This document shows positions 49,099 to 57,156 of a DNA stretch of 64,000 nt, piece after piece. The notes beneath the pieces were generated by a model that saw nothing but the letters and a program-made list of their open reading frames with translations, searched no databases and was not told where the DNA came from. Position 1 is the first letter of the stretch; each line of letters begins with the position of its first letter. A program made the translations under genes and the position numbers. The stretch is taken from the NCBI RefSeq assembly GCF_900109665.1, contig NZ_FOAO01000005.1, positions 124,001 to 188,000 on the forward strand, given 5' to 3'. Source of the DNA: Blastococcus sp. DSM 46786 (GTDB taxonomy: Bacteria > Actinomycetota > Actinomycetes > Mycobacteriales > Geodermatophilaceae).

Positions 49099-50403
49099 TC
49101 AGAAGCCGAACAGCAGCCCCAGCCCCCCGAGGGTGAACAGGACCATCACGACCACCAGCGGGAGCTGGTCGGACGCCCGCGCGTGCCGGGCCGAGAGCAG
49201 CGCCCTCTCGTGCGCCAGCGTCACCCCGACGACGTGGCCGGCGATGATCGCCCCCACCTGCACCAGCGCGATGGCGTCGGAGCCGACCGCGGTGAGGTCC
49301 ACCCGGTTGCCGTAGGTGCCGAACAGGTCCACCCCGTCGGCGCCGAACGGGTTGCTCACCAGGATCCAGGTCTTCTGCCCGTCGAGGAGCAGCAGGCTGA
49401 AGTAGTGCGCGATCGTGTAGCCCAGCGCGATGGGGATGACCGTGGCCGCGTAGCGGCCCGGCTGCACGCCCGGGTCCTGGCCCGCCAGCCGCCCGGACAG
49501 CCGGGTGCCCAGCGCGTACAGGCCGGCGACCACGCCGATCGACGCCAGCAGGCCCACCGTGCCCGAGAGGGTGTCGTCCGCCGCGCCGGGGCCGGTCTGC
49601 CACCACACCGTGCGCGAGAGCCCGTCGAAGGCGGTCGAGCCCAGCAGCACCACCACCAGCGCGGACAGCCCGGGTTCGGACGGGGTGGCGAGCGCACCGG
49701 CCAGCGGGTTGCGCAGCACCAGCCGGCCGTCGTCCCGCCGTCCCCACGGGGAGAGCCGGGCGATCAGCGTGGACCAGGCCTCGAACCCGTCGCCGCGGGC
49801 GAACCAGCCCTCGCCGAACCACAGCGACAACGCCACGTGCACGACGGCGTGCAGCAGCAGGAAGACCGCCACCGTGCGCGGCTCCGCGCGGCCGGGGAAG
49901 ACCAGCTCCAGCCAGACGAACACCAGCAGGGATCCCGCCGCCGGCCACAGCCCCAGCGCGGGCAGTCGTGCCGCACCGGGTGCGGTCGGCGCCACCGGGC
50001 GCAGCAGCCGGTGCAGCAGCCGCAGCGGGTTCGCCACCCGCCAGACCGGGCCGAGCAGCAGGCTCGCCGGCACCAGTCCCACCCAGAAGGTCACGTAGAG
50101 CACCCACGGGGCGAGGTTGCGCGAGGTCTCCTCCGGCCCCAGCAGCGCGACGGCGACGACGAAGACCGCGACGCCCAGCGCGAGCGCCTGGAGCCCCCGC
50201 CGCAGCGGCGCGCCGTCGAGCACCCGCTGCAGACCGGCGGGCAGCGGACGGCCGGAACCGGGGCCGCCCAGCCGCGGGGTGCGCCAGAACAGCAGCAGGA
50301 CGGCGAAGCTCACCAGGATCGCCGCCCCCGCGCCGTAGAGCGCGAAGCCGATCGGGATGGGCAGGTCCGTGCGCGAGCCGACCCCGTGCGCGAGGGTGCT
50401 CAC
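49099..50403 (-). CDS. Polytopic membrane protein, MerR-linked operon, gene 3
   Basis: 434 residues, GTG 50403 overlapping the stop of the preceding lipoprotein gene (GTGA). Nine to eleven membrane helices are visible, starting LPIPIGFALYGAGAAILVSFAVLLLFW and ending LPLVVVMVLFTLGGLGLLFGF. Charged-pair residues inside helices (ALGYTIAHYFSLLLLDGQ) suggest a transport or redox role. No family recognised. It is in an operon with a large membrane protein and a cupredoxin-like lipoprotein. Confidence 0.82.
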   Translation of the reverse strand: MSTLAHGVGSRTDLPIPIGFALYGAGAAILVSFAVLLLFWRTPRLGGPGSGRPLPAGLQRVLDGAPLRRGLQALALGVAVFVVAVALLGPEETSRNLAPWVLYVTFWVGLVPASLLLGPVWRVANPLRLLHRLLRPVAPTAPGAARLPALGLWPAAGSLLVFVWLELVFPGRAEPRTVAVFLLLHAVVHVALSLWFGEGWFARGDGFEAWSTLIARLSPWGRRDDGRLVLRNPLAGALATPSEPGLSALVVVLLGSTAFDGLSRTVWWQTGPGAADDTLSGTVGLLASIGVVAGLYALGTRLSGRLAGQDPGVQPGRYAATVIPIALGYTIAHYFSLLLLDGQKTWILVSNPFGADGVDLFGTYGNRVDLTAVGSDAIALVQVGAIIAGHVVGVTLAHERALLSARHARASDQLPLVVVMVLFTLGGLGLLFGF

Positions 50404-50831
50404 CCGACCTGCAGCGTCAGCAGCACCGTCCCGGCGTCGTGCAGCTCCAGCTCGAAGACGCCGGGGATCGTGGCGTCGAAGGCGAGCTCCGCCGGCTGCC
50501 CGGGCACGAGCTCGGCGAGGCGGTCGTACCCGTGCAGGTGCACCTCGTCGGCGACGTCGGAGGTGACGACGACGGTGACCGGCTCGCCCAGGGACACCGG
50601 CACCCGGCCCGTGTCGCCGGTGACCCGGCCGCCCGCGACTGCCACCTCGATGCGCTGACCGGCGGCCTCCGGCGGCGCCGGTGCCGGGGTGGTCCCCGTG
50701 GGCGCGCCCGTGGCGGGGGCGTCCGAGACCGACGCCGCCGTCCCTTCGGCGGCGGGGGCCGCCGTGCCGGCGCAGCCGGCGACCGGCAGCGCCAGGAGCA
50801 GCAGGGCCGCGGCCGCCCGGCGAGGGCTCAC
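50400..50831 (-). CDS. Cupredoxin-like lipoprotein, MerR-linked operon, gene 2
   Basis: 143 residues from GTG 50831, overlapping the upstream gene's stop. Lipobox LPVAGC gives lipid Cys at about residue 20. After a Thr/Pro/Ala linker, the last 85 residues look like a cupredoxin fold (RIEVAVAGGRV..VTVVVTSDVADEVHLHGYD and FELELHDAGTVLLTLQVG). HLH and H residues are potential copper ligands, but no Cys/Met ligand is visible, so copper binding is uncertain. Confidence 0.8.
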   Translation of the reverse strand: MSPRRAAAALLLLALPVAGCAGTAAPAAEGTAASVSDAPATGAPTGTTPAPAPPEAAGQRIEVAVAGGRVTGDTGRVPVSLGEPVTVVVTSDVADEVHLHGYDRLAELVPGQPAELAFDATIPGVFELELHDAGTVLLTLQVG

Positions 50832-52678
50832 CGGGGCACCGCCGCGGAGGTCGTCGTGCCCTCCACGGGGCTGTCGGCGGGGGCGTCCGCGAACAGCTCG
50901 CGGACGGCGGCACGGCGGGCGTAGCGGCCCACGCCCCAGGCCATGGCGGCGATGAGCGCGAGCGTGCAGCCCAGCACCACCAGGTTGGACACCAGCCACA
51001 GACCGCCACCGCTGTCCTCGAGCTCGCGCTGCAGGATGTCGATCTCGGGGATCGCGCTGCGGGTCATGCCGTCCTCGGCCGGGATCTCGTCGGCGGGGAT
51101 CGCCTCGTCCTGCGGCAGGTAGATGGGGAACGCGGTGAGCACGCGCCCGTCGTGCACCCGCAGCAGCGTCTTCCACGTGCCGTGCAGCGGCACCGGCTCG
51201 GTCGTGCGGTACTCGCCCTCGCCCACCCGCTCCAGCGGGGTCACGACCAGGCCCTGGCCCTGCCAGGCGGTGATCTGCACCCACGCGGGGTCGTCCAGGA
51301 AGTCGGCCGGGTCCAGCCGCACCCCGATGTCGGCCGTGCGGGGATCGGTGGTGACGTCCTCGATGGTGAAGGTCGCCTCGACGTCGTCGGGCACGGTGGC
51401 GACCAGGCCGTTGGCGACGGCGGCCGCGAGCACCGCGAGGCAGGCCAGCAGGGCGCCGCGGGCGACGGCCGGGCGTGGCAGCCGGCGGCGCAGGCCGGTC
51501 GCGAGCAGGGCACCCAGCAGCGCCCCGGCGACACCGCCGGCCAGCGCCATGAGCGTGCCCTCGACCAGGATGTCGCTGCCCCAGGTGAGCTCCTGGACGA
51601 CGTGGGTCCAGCCCGCCTCGGTCGCGTGGCCGACGGTGCCGATCGCGACGCCGGCCGCGGCGCCGAACAGCAGCGGCCGGCGGGCCGGCGGCAGGAGCCG
51701 CGCCAGGAGCTCGACCAGGACCGCCGAGCCGAGGTAGAGGGGGAACGTCGGCACGAGCTCACCGAGGCCGGGCCCGACGACCAGGGCGATGAGGCCGCGG
51801 ACGACGAGGAAGAATGCCGTCGCGGCGAGCGCGCCGCCCCGGCCGATGAACATGCGGGCCGCGATCAGCGCGATGCCGGCGGCGGCGGCGATCATGAACG
51901 GCTCCAGCACCAGCCGGAACTGCGGCACGTCGAAGTCGTACTCGCCCTGGAACACCGACATGCCCAGCAGCAGCCCACCCATGGCCGAGGCCTGCCGCAG
52001 GAACCGCGCCGTGCCCCCCCGGTCGCCGTCGCCGGTCGAGAGCCCGCCGTGCCCCTCCTGCTCGAGGACGAGCAGCCCGATGATCGACAGGCCCGCGCCG
52101 CCGATCAGCATCAGGTGCGTGGGGCCCCACAGGGTCACGTCCTGGCCGAACATGCGGTGCCACACGTCGTCGAGCGGGAAACCGAGCAGGGCGTAGAAGC
52201 CCGCAGCCGTGAGCAGGATGCCGCCGACCGGTACGTCCCAGCCGCGGACGAAGCGGACGGCGGCGGGGCCCGGTTCGCCGTCCAGCGGCATGGCGCAGGC
52301 GAGCACGCCGCCGGCGAAGACGCCGAAGAGGCCGAAGAGGATCAGGTAGTGCGCCGGGTTGGCCAGCGGCCCCTCGTCGCGGCCCACGCCGATGTGCAGG
52401 GCGATGTCCCACAGCATGCCGAGCAGGGCGGTGAGCAGGGAGAGGGTGGTGAGGACGGTCGGCAGGGCCACCCAGCCCGGCGCGCCGGTGGCGCCGCCCA
52501 GCCGGTCGCCCACCCGGGTGAGCAGGGTCGAGCGCCGGGTCCGGTGCAGGAGGACCAGTGCGAGCAGCGCGACCGTCAGGGCGACGCCGATCCCCGTCGC
52601 GAGGAGGACCTCGCCCAGGGCGGCACCTCCGGCCGGTCGTGTCTCGGCGGCGAGCAGCACGGCATCCCTTCCAGGCAT
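50828..52678 (-). CDS. Large polytopic membrane protein, MerR-linked operon, gene 1
   Basis: 616 residues from ATG 52678. This ATG lies 5 bases after a TACATA -10 element, so the message is predicted to be leaderless. An in-frame GTG at 52693 lies before the -10 and is rejected. Twelve or more membrane helices fill most of the protein. A soluble region of about 130 residues (EATFTIEDVTTDPRTADIGVRLDPADFLDDPAWVQI to IPEIDILQREL) sits before the last helix, probably outside. Conserved His in membrane segments (WDIALHIG, PTHLMLIGG, GHATEAGW) could bind metal or heme. Function unknown. Confidence 0.82.
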   Translation of the reverse strand: MPGRDAVLLAAETRPAGGAALGEVLLATGIGVALTVALLALVLLHRTRRSTLLTRVGDRLGGATGAPGWVALPTVLTTLSLLTALLGMLWDIALHIGVGRDEGPLANPAHYLILFGLFGVFAGGVLACAMPLDGEPGPAAVRFVRGWDVPVGGILLTAAGFYALLGFPLDDVWHRMFGQDVTLWGPTHLMLIGGAGLSIIGLLVLEQEGHGGLSTGDGDRGGTARFLRQASAMGGLLLGMSVFQGEYDFDVPQFRLVLEPFMIAAAAGIALIAARMFIGRGGALAATAFFLVVRGLIALVVGPGLGELVPTFPLYLGSAVLVELLARLLPPARRPLLFGAAAGVAIGTVGHATEAGWTHVVQELTWGSDILVEGTLMALAGGVAGALLGALLATGLRRRLPRPAVARGALLACLAVLAAAVANGLVATVPDDVEATFTIEDVTTDPRTADIGVRLDPADFLDDPAWVQITAWQGQGLVVTPLERVGEGEYRTTEPVPLHGTWKTLLRVHDGRVLTAFPIYLPQDEAIPADEIPAEDGMTRSAIPEIDILQRELEDSGGGLWLVSNLVVLGCTLALIAAMAWGVGRYARRAAVRELFADAPADSPVEGTTTSAAVPR

Positions 52679-52683
52679 GTAGC

Positions 52684-52714
52684 TATGTAACACCAGTAAC
52701 GGTTACATCGGCAA
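52684..52714 (-). promoter_or_regulatory. MerR-type promoter 1 with operator GTRAC-N10-GTYAC
   Basis: On the minus strand TTGCCG (-35, 52714-52709) is separated from TACATA (-10, 52689-52684) by 19 bases. The spacer holds the inverted repeat TGTAAC and GTTACA (52707-52702 and 52691-52686). Nineteen-base spacers with a palindrome are the hallmark of promoters activated by MerR proteins. A MerR gene starts 56 bases away, divergently. Confidence 0.72.
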
Positions 52715-52769
52715 CTGTTCCATAGACCGAGTCGCATACCGTAAGGGCGACGAGCGAGAGGAGGACCCG

Positions 52770-53534
52770 GTGAGCGCAACCCAGCCCCGGCCGCCCGGCG
52801 ACGACGCCGAGCACGAGCTGACCGTCGACGAGCTCGCCGCCCGCGTCGGGCTCACCGTCCGCAACGTGCGCGCATACGCCGCCCGGGGGCTCCTGCCGCC
52901 GCCGCGGATGGCCGGCCGCACCGGCTACTACGGTCGCGAGCACGTCGCCCGGCTGCTGCTCGTCCGGGAGATGCTCGCCGAGGGGTACTCGCTGGCGATG
53001 ATCGAGCGGACCCTCGCCAGCGCGCCGCCGACCGCGAGCTCGGCCACCCTCGCGCTGCACCGGGCACTGCTGGCGCCCTGGCTCCCGCCGGAGCCGGAGG
53101 AGGCCACCGGCCCGGAGCTCGCCGCACGGATGGGCGTGCCGGCCGGTCCGGAGCTGATCGACCAGCTGGTGGCGCTGGGCATCGTGGAACGGCTGGACGG
53201 GGAGCGGCTGCGGGTGCTCGACCCGGCGCTCCTCGTGGCCGGGCAGCAGGTCGTGGCCCTCGGCGTGCCGGTGACGGCGCTCATCGCGGCGCAGGCGCAG
53301 GTCAACGAGCACGTGCGGGCGATCAGCCGCACCTACGTGCAGATGTTCGTGGGCACCGTCTGGCGGGGCTTCGTGGAGGCGGGGGCACCGCCCGAGCAGC
53401 TGGACGCCATCCTGGCCACCGTCGCCCGGCTCCAGCCCGTGTCGGCGCAGGCGGTGCTGGCGGCGTTCCGCACGGAGATGGCCGCGGAGGTGGCGGACGC
53501 CGTCGAGGTGGCGCTGGGAGAGCTCGGAGGCTAG
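52770..53534 (+). CDS. MerR family transcriptional regulator
   Basis: 254 residues from GTG 52770 with GAGGAGG upstream. MerR HTH: LTVDELAARVGLTVRNVRAYAARGLLPPPRMAGRTGYYGREHVARLLLVREMLAEGYSLAMIERTL. The C-terminal 170 residues are an uncharacterised helical ligand domain without the metal-binding Cys pattern of MerR or CueR. The gene lies between two promoters with matching palindromes (52684-52714 and 53743-53773), so it most likely activates both. Confidence 0.92.
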   Translation: MSATQPRPPGDDAEHELTVDELAARVGLTVRNVRAYAARGLLPPPRMAGRTGYYGREHVARLLLVREMLAEGYSLAMIERTLASAPPTASSATLALHRALLAPWLPPEPEEATGPELAARMGVPAGPELIDQLVALGIVERLDGERLRVLDPALLVAGQQVVALGVPVTALIAAQAQVNEHVRAISRTYVQMFVGTVWRGFVEAGAPPEQLDAILATVARLQPVSAQAVLAAFRTEMAAEVADAVEVALGELGG

Positions 53535-53737
53535 CGGTAGGGGGCGTCGCCGTCGGCGATCTCCTCCCGGGCCGTGCCCCGGCGGTCGACCTCGGCCGCC
53601 GCCTCCCGCGCGCTGATCCGGCGGTCGCGGACGACGGCCCCCGCGACCAGCGCCACCAGGACGGCCGCGGGCACGAAGAAGCCGACGGTCCCGATGACGC
53701 TCAGGCCGTCCGTGGCGACGAGGTCGTAACCAGGCAC
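53531..53737 (-). CDS. Small single-helix membrane protein, MerR-linked
   Basis: 68 residues from GTG 53737. One central helix (VIGTVGFFVPAAVLVALVAGAVV) is followed by a charged tail. The start is supported by the promoter at 53743-53773, whose start codon lies at the same offset as in promoter 1. An in-frame GTG at 53752 lies inside the promoter and is rejected. Its stop overlaps the MerR gene's stop, convergent. Function unknown; probably part of the same system. Confidence 0.75.
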   Translation of the reverse strand: MPGYDLVATDGLSVIGTVGFFVPAAVLVALVAGAVVRDRRISAREAAAEVDRRGTAREEIADGDAPYR

Positions 53738-53742
53738 GAGAC

Positions 53743-53773
53743 CATGTGACACCGTCTGATGTCACGGTGTCAA
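53743..53773 (-). promoter_or_regulatory. MerR-type promoter 2 with operator GTRAC-N10-GTYAC
   Basis: On the minus strand TTGACA (53773-53768) and CACATG (53748-53743) are separated by 19 bases. The inner repeat GTGAC-N10-GTCAC occupies the same position as the GTAAC-N10-GTTAC of promoter 1. An outer 8-bp palindrome TGACACCG/CGGTGTCA also overlaps it. The GGTGTYACAT block and the start-codon offset are identical in both promoters. Confidence 0.7.
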
Positions 53774-53784
53774 ACGGAGGTCCG

Positions 53785-54720
53785 TCAGTCGGAGTCGCGG
53801 CCCTCGCGCCAGTACCCCATGAAGGCCACCGACCGACGGTCGACGCCGGCCTCCTGGACCAGGTGCCGGCGCAGGCCCTTGACCACGCCGGCCTCGCCGG
53901 CGAGCCAGGCGTAGACGCCGGAGGAGCCCGCGGCGGTGCCCTCGGCGGGGACCTCCCAGAGGATCCCCGCGTCGACGTCCACGTCGGCCAGGTCGGGCGC
54001 GGGGGAGGGGGTGATCAGGTCGCCCAGCTCCCGCACCGCCGCGAGGACGGCCCCGGTGAGCAGCTGCCCCCGCGGCGCGGCGGGGGCCCCGTCGGCGGGC
54101 CGGCGGGGCAGCCACGTGATCTCCACGCCCGCCGGGGCGGCGACGTTCAGGACGTCACCGGCCGTCGGCACCTCGAGCAGGACCTTGGCGCGGCGGCCCG
54201 CGGGCAGCCCCTCCACGATCGCGCAGATGGCCGGCACCGCGGTCTCGTCACCCGCGATCAGCAGGCAGGAGGCGTCGGCCGGCGGGTGCCACTCGAAGCC
54301 GCCGGTCTCCCCGGGGAACCTGGCGTTCGGCGCCACCAGGACGACCTCGTCGCCGGGCCCGGCCTGCTCGGCCCAGGCCGAGGCGGGGCCGGTCGCGCCG
54401 TGCAGGACGAAGTCGACGTCGACCTCGCGGTGCTCGGGGCGCAGCGCCCGCACGGTGTAGGTGCGGATCGGCATCCGGCGCTCCGCGGGCAGGAGCCGCC
54501 AGGCGCCGTACCAGTCGTCGCCCGCCGGGCAGTCGAGGATGTCGCGCCCGGGCAGCGGCAGCATGACCTTGATCCGCTGGTCCCGGCCGTTGGACGTCAG
54601 GTCGCCCATCTCCGGCCCGCTGAAGGTGACCCGCAGGAAGCTCGGGCTCAGCCGCTGCACCCGTGCGACGCGCACCGGGAAGGTGCGGTAGGCGGGGATC
54701 TGCGCGGTCTCGACGGTCAC
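53785..54720 (-). CDS. Siderophore-interacting protein (FAD-dependent ferric reductase)
   Basis: 311 residues from GTG 54720 (GGGAGA upstream). FAD-binding segment MPIRTYTVRALRPE (RxYTxR), NAD(P)H-binding LLIAGDETAVPAICAIVEGLP (GDETAxPA) and the C-terminal YAWLAGEAGVVKGLRRHLVQE with the typical GYWREGRD end. It belongs to the ViuB/YqjH group, which reduces iron in siderophores inside the cell to release it. An iron box lies upstream, shared with the divergent substrate-binding protein gene. Confidence 0.94.
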   Translation of the reverse strand: MTVETAQIPAYRTFPVRVARVQRLSPSFLRVTFSGPEMGDLTSNGRDQRIKVMLPLPGRDILDCPAGDDWYGAWRLLPAERRMPIRTYTVRALRPEHREVDVDFVLHGATGPASAWAEQAGPGDEVVLVAPNARFPGETGGFEWHPPADASCLLIAGDETAVPAICAIVEGLPAGRRAKVLLEVPTAGDVLNVAAPAGVEITWLPRRPADGAPAAPRGQLLTGAVLAAVRELGDLITPSPAPDLADVDVDAGILWEVPAEGTAAGSSGVYAWLAGEAGVVKGLRRHLVQEAGVDRRSVAFMGYWREGRDSD

Positions 54721-54764
54721 GGCGTCTCCCGGGCTCGGTCGGTGGGTGCGGGCCGGCGTGCGAC

Positions 54765-54783
54765 TTAGGCTAGCCTTGCCTGG
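54765..54783. promoter_or_regulatory. IdeR/DtxR iron box between divergent iron genes
   Basis: TTAGGCTAGCCTTGCCTGG matches the IdeR/DtxR 19-bp consensus (TTAGGTTAGGCTAACCTAA) at 13 of 19 positions. It lies 45 bases upstream of the siderophore-interacting gene and 79 bases upstream of the substrate-binding protein gene. Iron-loaded IdeR would repress both. Confidence 0.75.
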
Positions 54784-54861
54784 CTTTCGGCAGTTTTCCA
54801 CACGGTTGCCGACCGATCCAGCCGCATGCCCCGGGCATGTGCACCCGTTCGAAGGAGAACG

Positions 54862-55815
54862 ATGACGATGCGCCTCATGCGGGCGAGCGCCCTCGCCGCG
54901 GCGGCCGCCCTGGCCCTGACCGCCTGCGGGGACGACGCCGCCCCCGAGACCGCGGCGGCCGCCGGTGGCACCACCGCCGGTGACGCCGCCTTCCCGCGCA
55001 CGGTCGAGCACGCCATGGGCACGACCGAGATCCTGGCGGAGCCCGAGCGGGTCGTCGTCCTGGACACCGGGGAGCTGGACTCCGCGCTCTCGCTCGGCGT
55101 CACGCCCGTGGGCGCGGTCACCACCGACGTCTCCGAGGAGTTCCTCAGCTACCTCGCCGAGGACGCCGAGGGCATCGAGGTGGTCGGCACGATCGCCGAG
55201 CCGAACCTCGAGGAGATCGCCGCGCTGGACCCCGACCTCATCCTGTCCAACTCGGTGCGGCACGAGGACATCTACGAGCAGCTGTCGCAGATCGCCCCGA
55301 CGGTCTTCGCCGCCGACGTCGGTGACACGTGGAAGGAGAACCTCCTCCTCGACGCCGAGGCGCTCGGCAAGGAGGAGGAGGCGGCGGAGCTCATCGCGGA
55401 CTACGAGGAGCAGGCCGCCCGGCTCGGTGAGGAGATCGGGACCGGCACGACGATCAGCCCGATCCGGTTCGTCGGCGGCACCATCCGCGCCTACCAGCCC
55501 GACTCGTTCATCGGCACGGTGCTCGCCGACATCGGCCTCGACCAGGTGGAGCTCCCCGCGGGGCGCCCGACCTTCGCCGAGCTGAGCCCGGAGGAGATCA
55601 CCCAGGCCGACGCCGACGTGATCCTGTACTCGTCCTACGGGCCGGTCGCCGACTCGGGGGAGGCTGCCGTCGTCGCCGGGCCGCTGTGGCCGATGCTCGC
55701 GGCGGTGCAGGACGGGCGGGCGTTCCAGGTCGAGGACGACGTCTTCTACACCGGCATCGGGCTGCGCGCCGCCGGCCTGCAGCTCGAGCGGCTGCAGGAG
55801 CTGCTGGCCGGCTGA
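54862..55815 (+). CDS. Iron-siderophore ABC transporter substrate-binding lipoprotein
   Basis: 317 residues from ATG 54862 (GAAGGAG upstream; ATG 54868 is an alternative). Lipobox ALTACG with lipid Cys at about 22. FhuD/FepB-type fold: ERVVVLDTGELDSALSLGVTPVGAV, EPNLEEIAALDPDLILSN, and FVGGTIRAYQPDSFIG. It binds ferric siderophores outside the membrane. No permease or ATPase genes follow, so the partner genes are elsewhere. A strong hairpin follows. Confidence 0.93.
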   Translation: MTMRLMRASALAAAAALALTACGDDAAPETAAAAGGTTAGDAAFPRTVEHAMGTTEILAEPERVVVLDTGELDSALSLGVTPVGAVTTDVSEEFLSYLAEDAEGIEVVGTIAEPNLEEIAALDPDLILSNSVRHEDIYEQLSQIAPTVFAADVGDTWKENLLLDAEALGKEEEAAELIADYEEQAARLGEEIGTGTTISPIRFVGGTIRAYQPDSFIGTVLADIGLDQVELPAGRPTFAELSPEEITQADADVILYSSYGPVADSGEAAVVAGPLWPMLAAVQDGRAFQVEDDVFYTGIGLRAAGLQLERLQELLAG

Positions 55816-55826
55816 TCCCGGGACGC

Positions 55827-55865
55827 GACGAGGGCTCCCTCCCGGATGGGGAGGAAGCCCTCGTC
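55827..55865. terminator. Bidirectional hairpin terminator
   Basis: GACGAGGGCTcCCTCC (55827-55842) pairs with 55850-55865 at 15 of 16 positions, between the convergent substrate-binding protein and bacterioferritin genes. Confidence 0.85.
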
Positions 55866-55883
55866 ACGTCGGGCGGTGCGCCG

Positions 55884-56366
55884 TCAGGGGGTCTCGGTGG
55901 CGATCTGCGCGGCGAGGTACTGCGGGGAGCCGACGCGCTCGATCGCGGCCAGCTGGGCCTCGAACCAGTCGGCGTGCTTCTCCTCGTCGAGGACCATCTC
56001 CTCGAACACCGATGCCGTGCCGTGGTCGCCGAGGTCGTGGCACTCCTTGGCGGAGGCGTTGAACTGCGCGACGGCGGCCTTCTCGCTGTCGAGTGCGAGC
56101 ACCAGCATCTCCTCGGCGGTCTCGCCGACCCGGATCGCCCCGAGGCGCTGCAGGTTGGGGTGGCCGTCGAAGAGCAGGATGCGCTGGATGAGGGTGTCGG
56201 CGTCGCGCATCTCGTCGATGGAGAGGTCGTAGAAGACCTTGCCGAGCTTGGGCAGGCCCCACGCGTCGAGCATGCGGGCGTTCAGGAAGTACGTGTTGGT
56301 GACCGTCAGTTCGAAGGTCAGCGCGTCGTTGAGCAGTTCCACCACGCGGGGGCTAACGGGCTGCAC
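55884..56366 (-). CDS. bfr: Bacterioferritin
   Basis: 160 residues from GTG 56366 (GGGAG upstream). Full-length four-helix Bfr. In E. coli numbering the ferroxidase ligands E18, E51, E94, E127 and H130 are present (FELTV, SIDEM, LDSEK, DEEKH), and the heme ligand M52 is kept. H54, however, is replaced by Asp (DEMRDAD instead of DEMKHAD). It stores iron in a 24-mer. It overlaps the Bfd gene by 14 bases; both follow an iron box. Confidence 0.93.
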   Translation of the reverse strand: MQPVSPRVVELLNDALTFELTVTNTYFLNARMLDAWGLPKLGKVFYDLSIDEMRDADTLIQRILLFDGHPNLQRLGAIRVGETAEEMLVLALDSEKAAVAQFNASAKECHDLGDHGTASVFEEMVLDEEKHADWFEAQLAAIERVGSPQYLAAQIATETP

Positions 56367-56583
56367 CGGATACTCCCAGCTCTCGCTCGGCCGAACGCTC
56401 GGTCGCGCGCTCGGCCCGGACCGGGCAATGCTGACACACCAGGTCGCGGAGCGAGTCGACGCAGTTGCCGCAGGTGCGCCCGGCACCGGTCGCGCGGGCG
56501 ACGTCGGCGACGCAGCGGGCGCCGTTGGCGATGGCCTCGAGGATGTCGCGGTCGGTCACCACGTTGCAGTGGCACACGTACAT
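56353..56583 (-). CDS. bfd: Bacterioferritin-associated ferredoxin (Bfd)
   Basis: 76 residues. The [2Fe-2S] ligands are Cys4 and Cys6 (MYVCHC) and a C-x2-C pair (GRTCGNCVDSL). Bfd docks on bacterioferritin and supplies electrons to release iron. A long tail follows the usual 60-residue domain, with two further Cys (VCQHCPV). It is the first gene of the bfd-bfr unit, downstream of an iron box. Confidence 0.94.
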   Translation of the reverse strand: MYVCHCNVVTDRDILEAIANGARCVADVARATGAGRTCGNCVDSLRDLVCQHCPVRAERATERSAERELGVSGAAR

Positions 56584-56651
56584 GGTGCGGGTCGCCTATC
56601 GCGAGACGGCAAGGGCGGCGCTGCTCCGGCGCCGAGCCCCGGGCAACGGGT

Positions 56652-56670
56652 GCAGGTTAGCCTTACCTGA
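56652..56670 (-). promoter_or_regulatory. IdeR/DtxR iron box before bfd-bfr
   Basis: On the minus strand TCAGGTAAGGCTAACCTGC matches the IdeR consensus at 15 of 19 positions, 69 bases before the bfd ATG. In mycobacteria IdeR with iron activates bfrA and represses uptake genes, so this box may work as an activator. That point is inference. Confidence 0.78.
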
Positions 56671-56684
56671 CCGGCTTCCGCCAG

Positions 56685-56868
56685 GCCGCTGGTCAGGGAA
56701 CCGCTCCCCGGCGCCACGCCGCCGGTCGCGGAGCTGGAGCGGCTGGGCGTCGCCCGGGTCTCCACCGGACCCTTCGCGCAGCGCGCCGCCCTCACCGCCC
56801 TGCAGGACGTGACGGCGGCGCTGCTCGCGGGCGGGGTGCTGCCCCCGGGCACCCGGATGCTGAGCTAG
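56685..56868 (+). pseudogene. C-terminal fragment of a phosphoenolpyruvate mutase/isocitrate lyase family protein
   Basis: A reading frame without a start ends at TAG 56866. It encodes a piece such as VAELERLGVARVSTGPF.QRAALTALQDVTAALLAGG, the end of the PEP mutase/isocitrate lyase family barrel. Only about 60 of 250 or more residues remain. It directly abuts the iron box and is a remnant. Confidence 0.7.
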
Positions 56869-56879
56869 GCGGTTCCCCG

Positions 56880-57140
56880 TGCGCGCGTCGGAGCGGCTGA
56901 CCTGGGCGGCGGGGCTGGTGGACCCGGCGCCGGGGGAGCGGGTGCTCGAGGTCGGCTGCGGCCACGGCGTGCTGCCGCGGACCTGCCCTGGCGCTGGTTC
57001 GACGTCGTCGTCTCCTTCGACGTCCGCGCCTTCTGGACGCCCCCCGGCGCCGAGTGCGACGTCGTCGACCGGGTGCTGGCCCCGGCGGGCGCGTGCTCGT
57101 CGGCGAGGGCGACGAATCCTGCTGCTCCGCCCGCGAGCAC
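56880..57140 (+). pseudogene. Decayed SAM-dependent methyltransferase
   Basis: GTG 56880 opens a frame RASERLTWAAGLVDPAPGERVLEVGCGHGVLP with methyltransferase motif I. The next recognisable piece, RWFDVVVSFDVRAFW and later DVVDRVLAPGG (motif II/III region), is in another frame, and a third frame continues RVLVGEGD. The middle is missing. Several frameshifts and a deletion make it nonfunctional. Confidence 0.75.
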
Positions 57141-57156
57141 TGAGCGACGGCTACGG

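Noticed and set aside
55884..56366. Loss of bacterioferritin ferroxidase ligand E94
   Set aside because: A first alignment suggested it was missing, but counting from E51 places a Glu at the correct position; only the His54 position differs.
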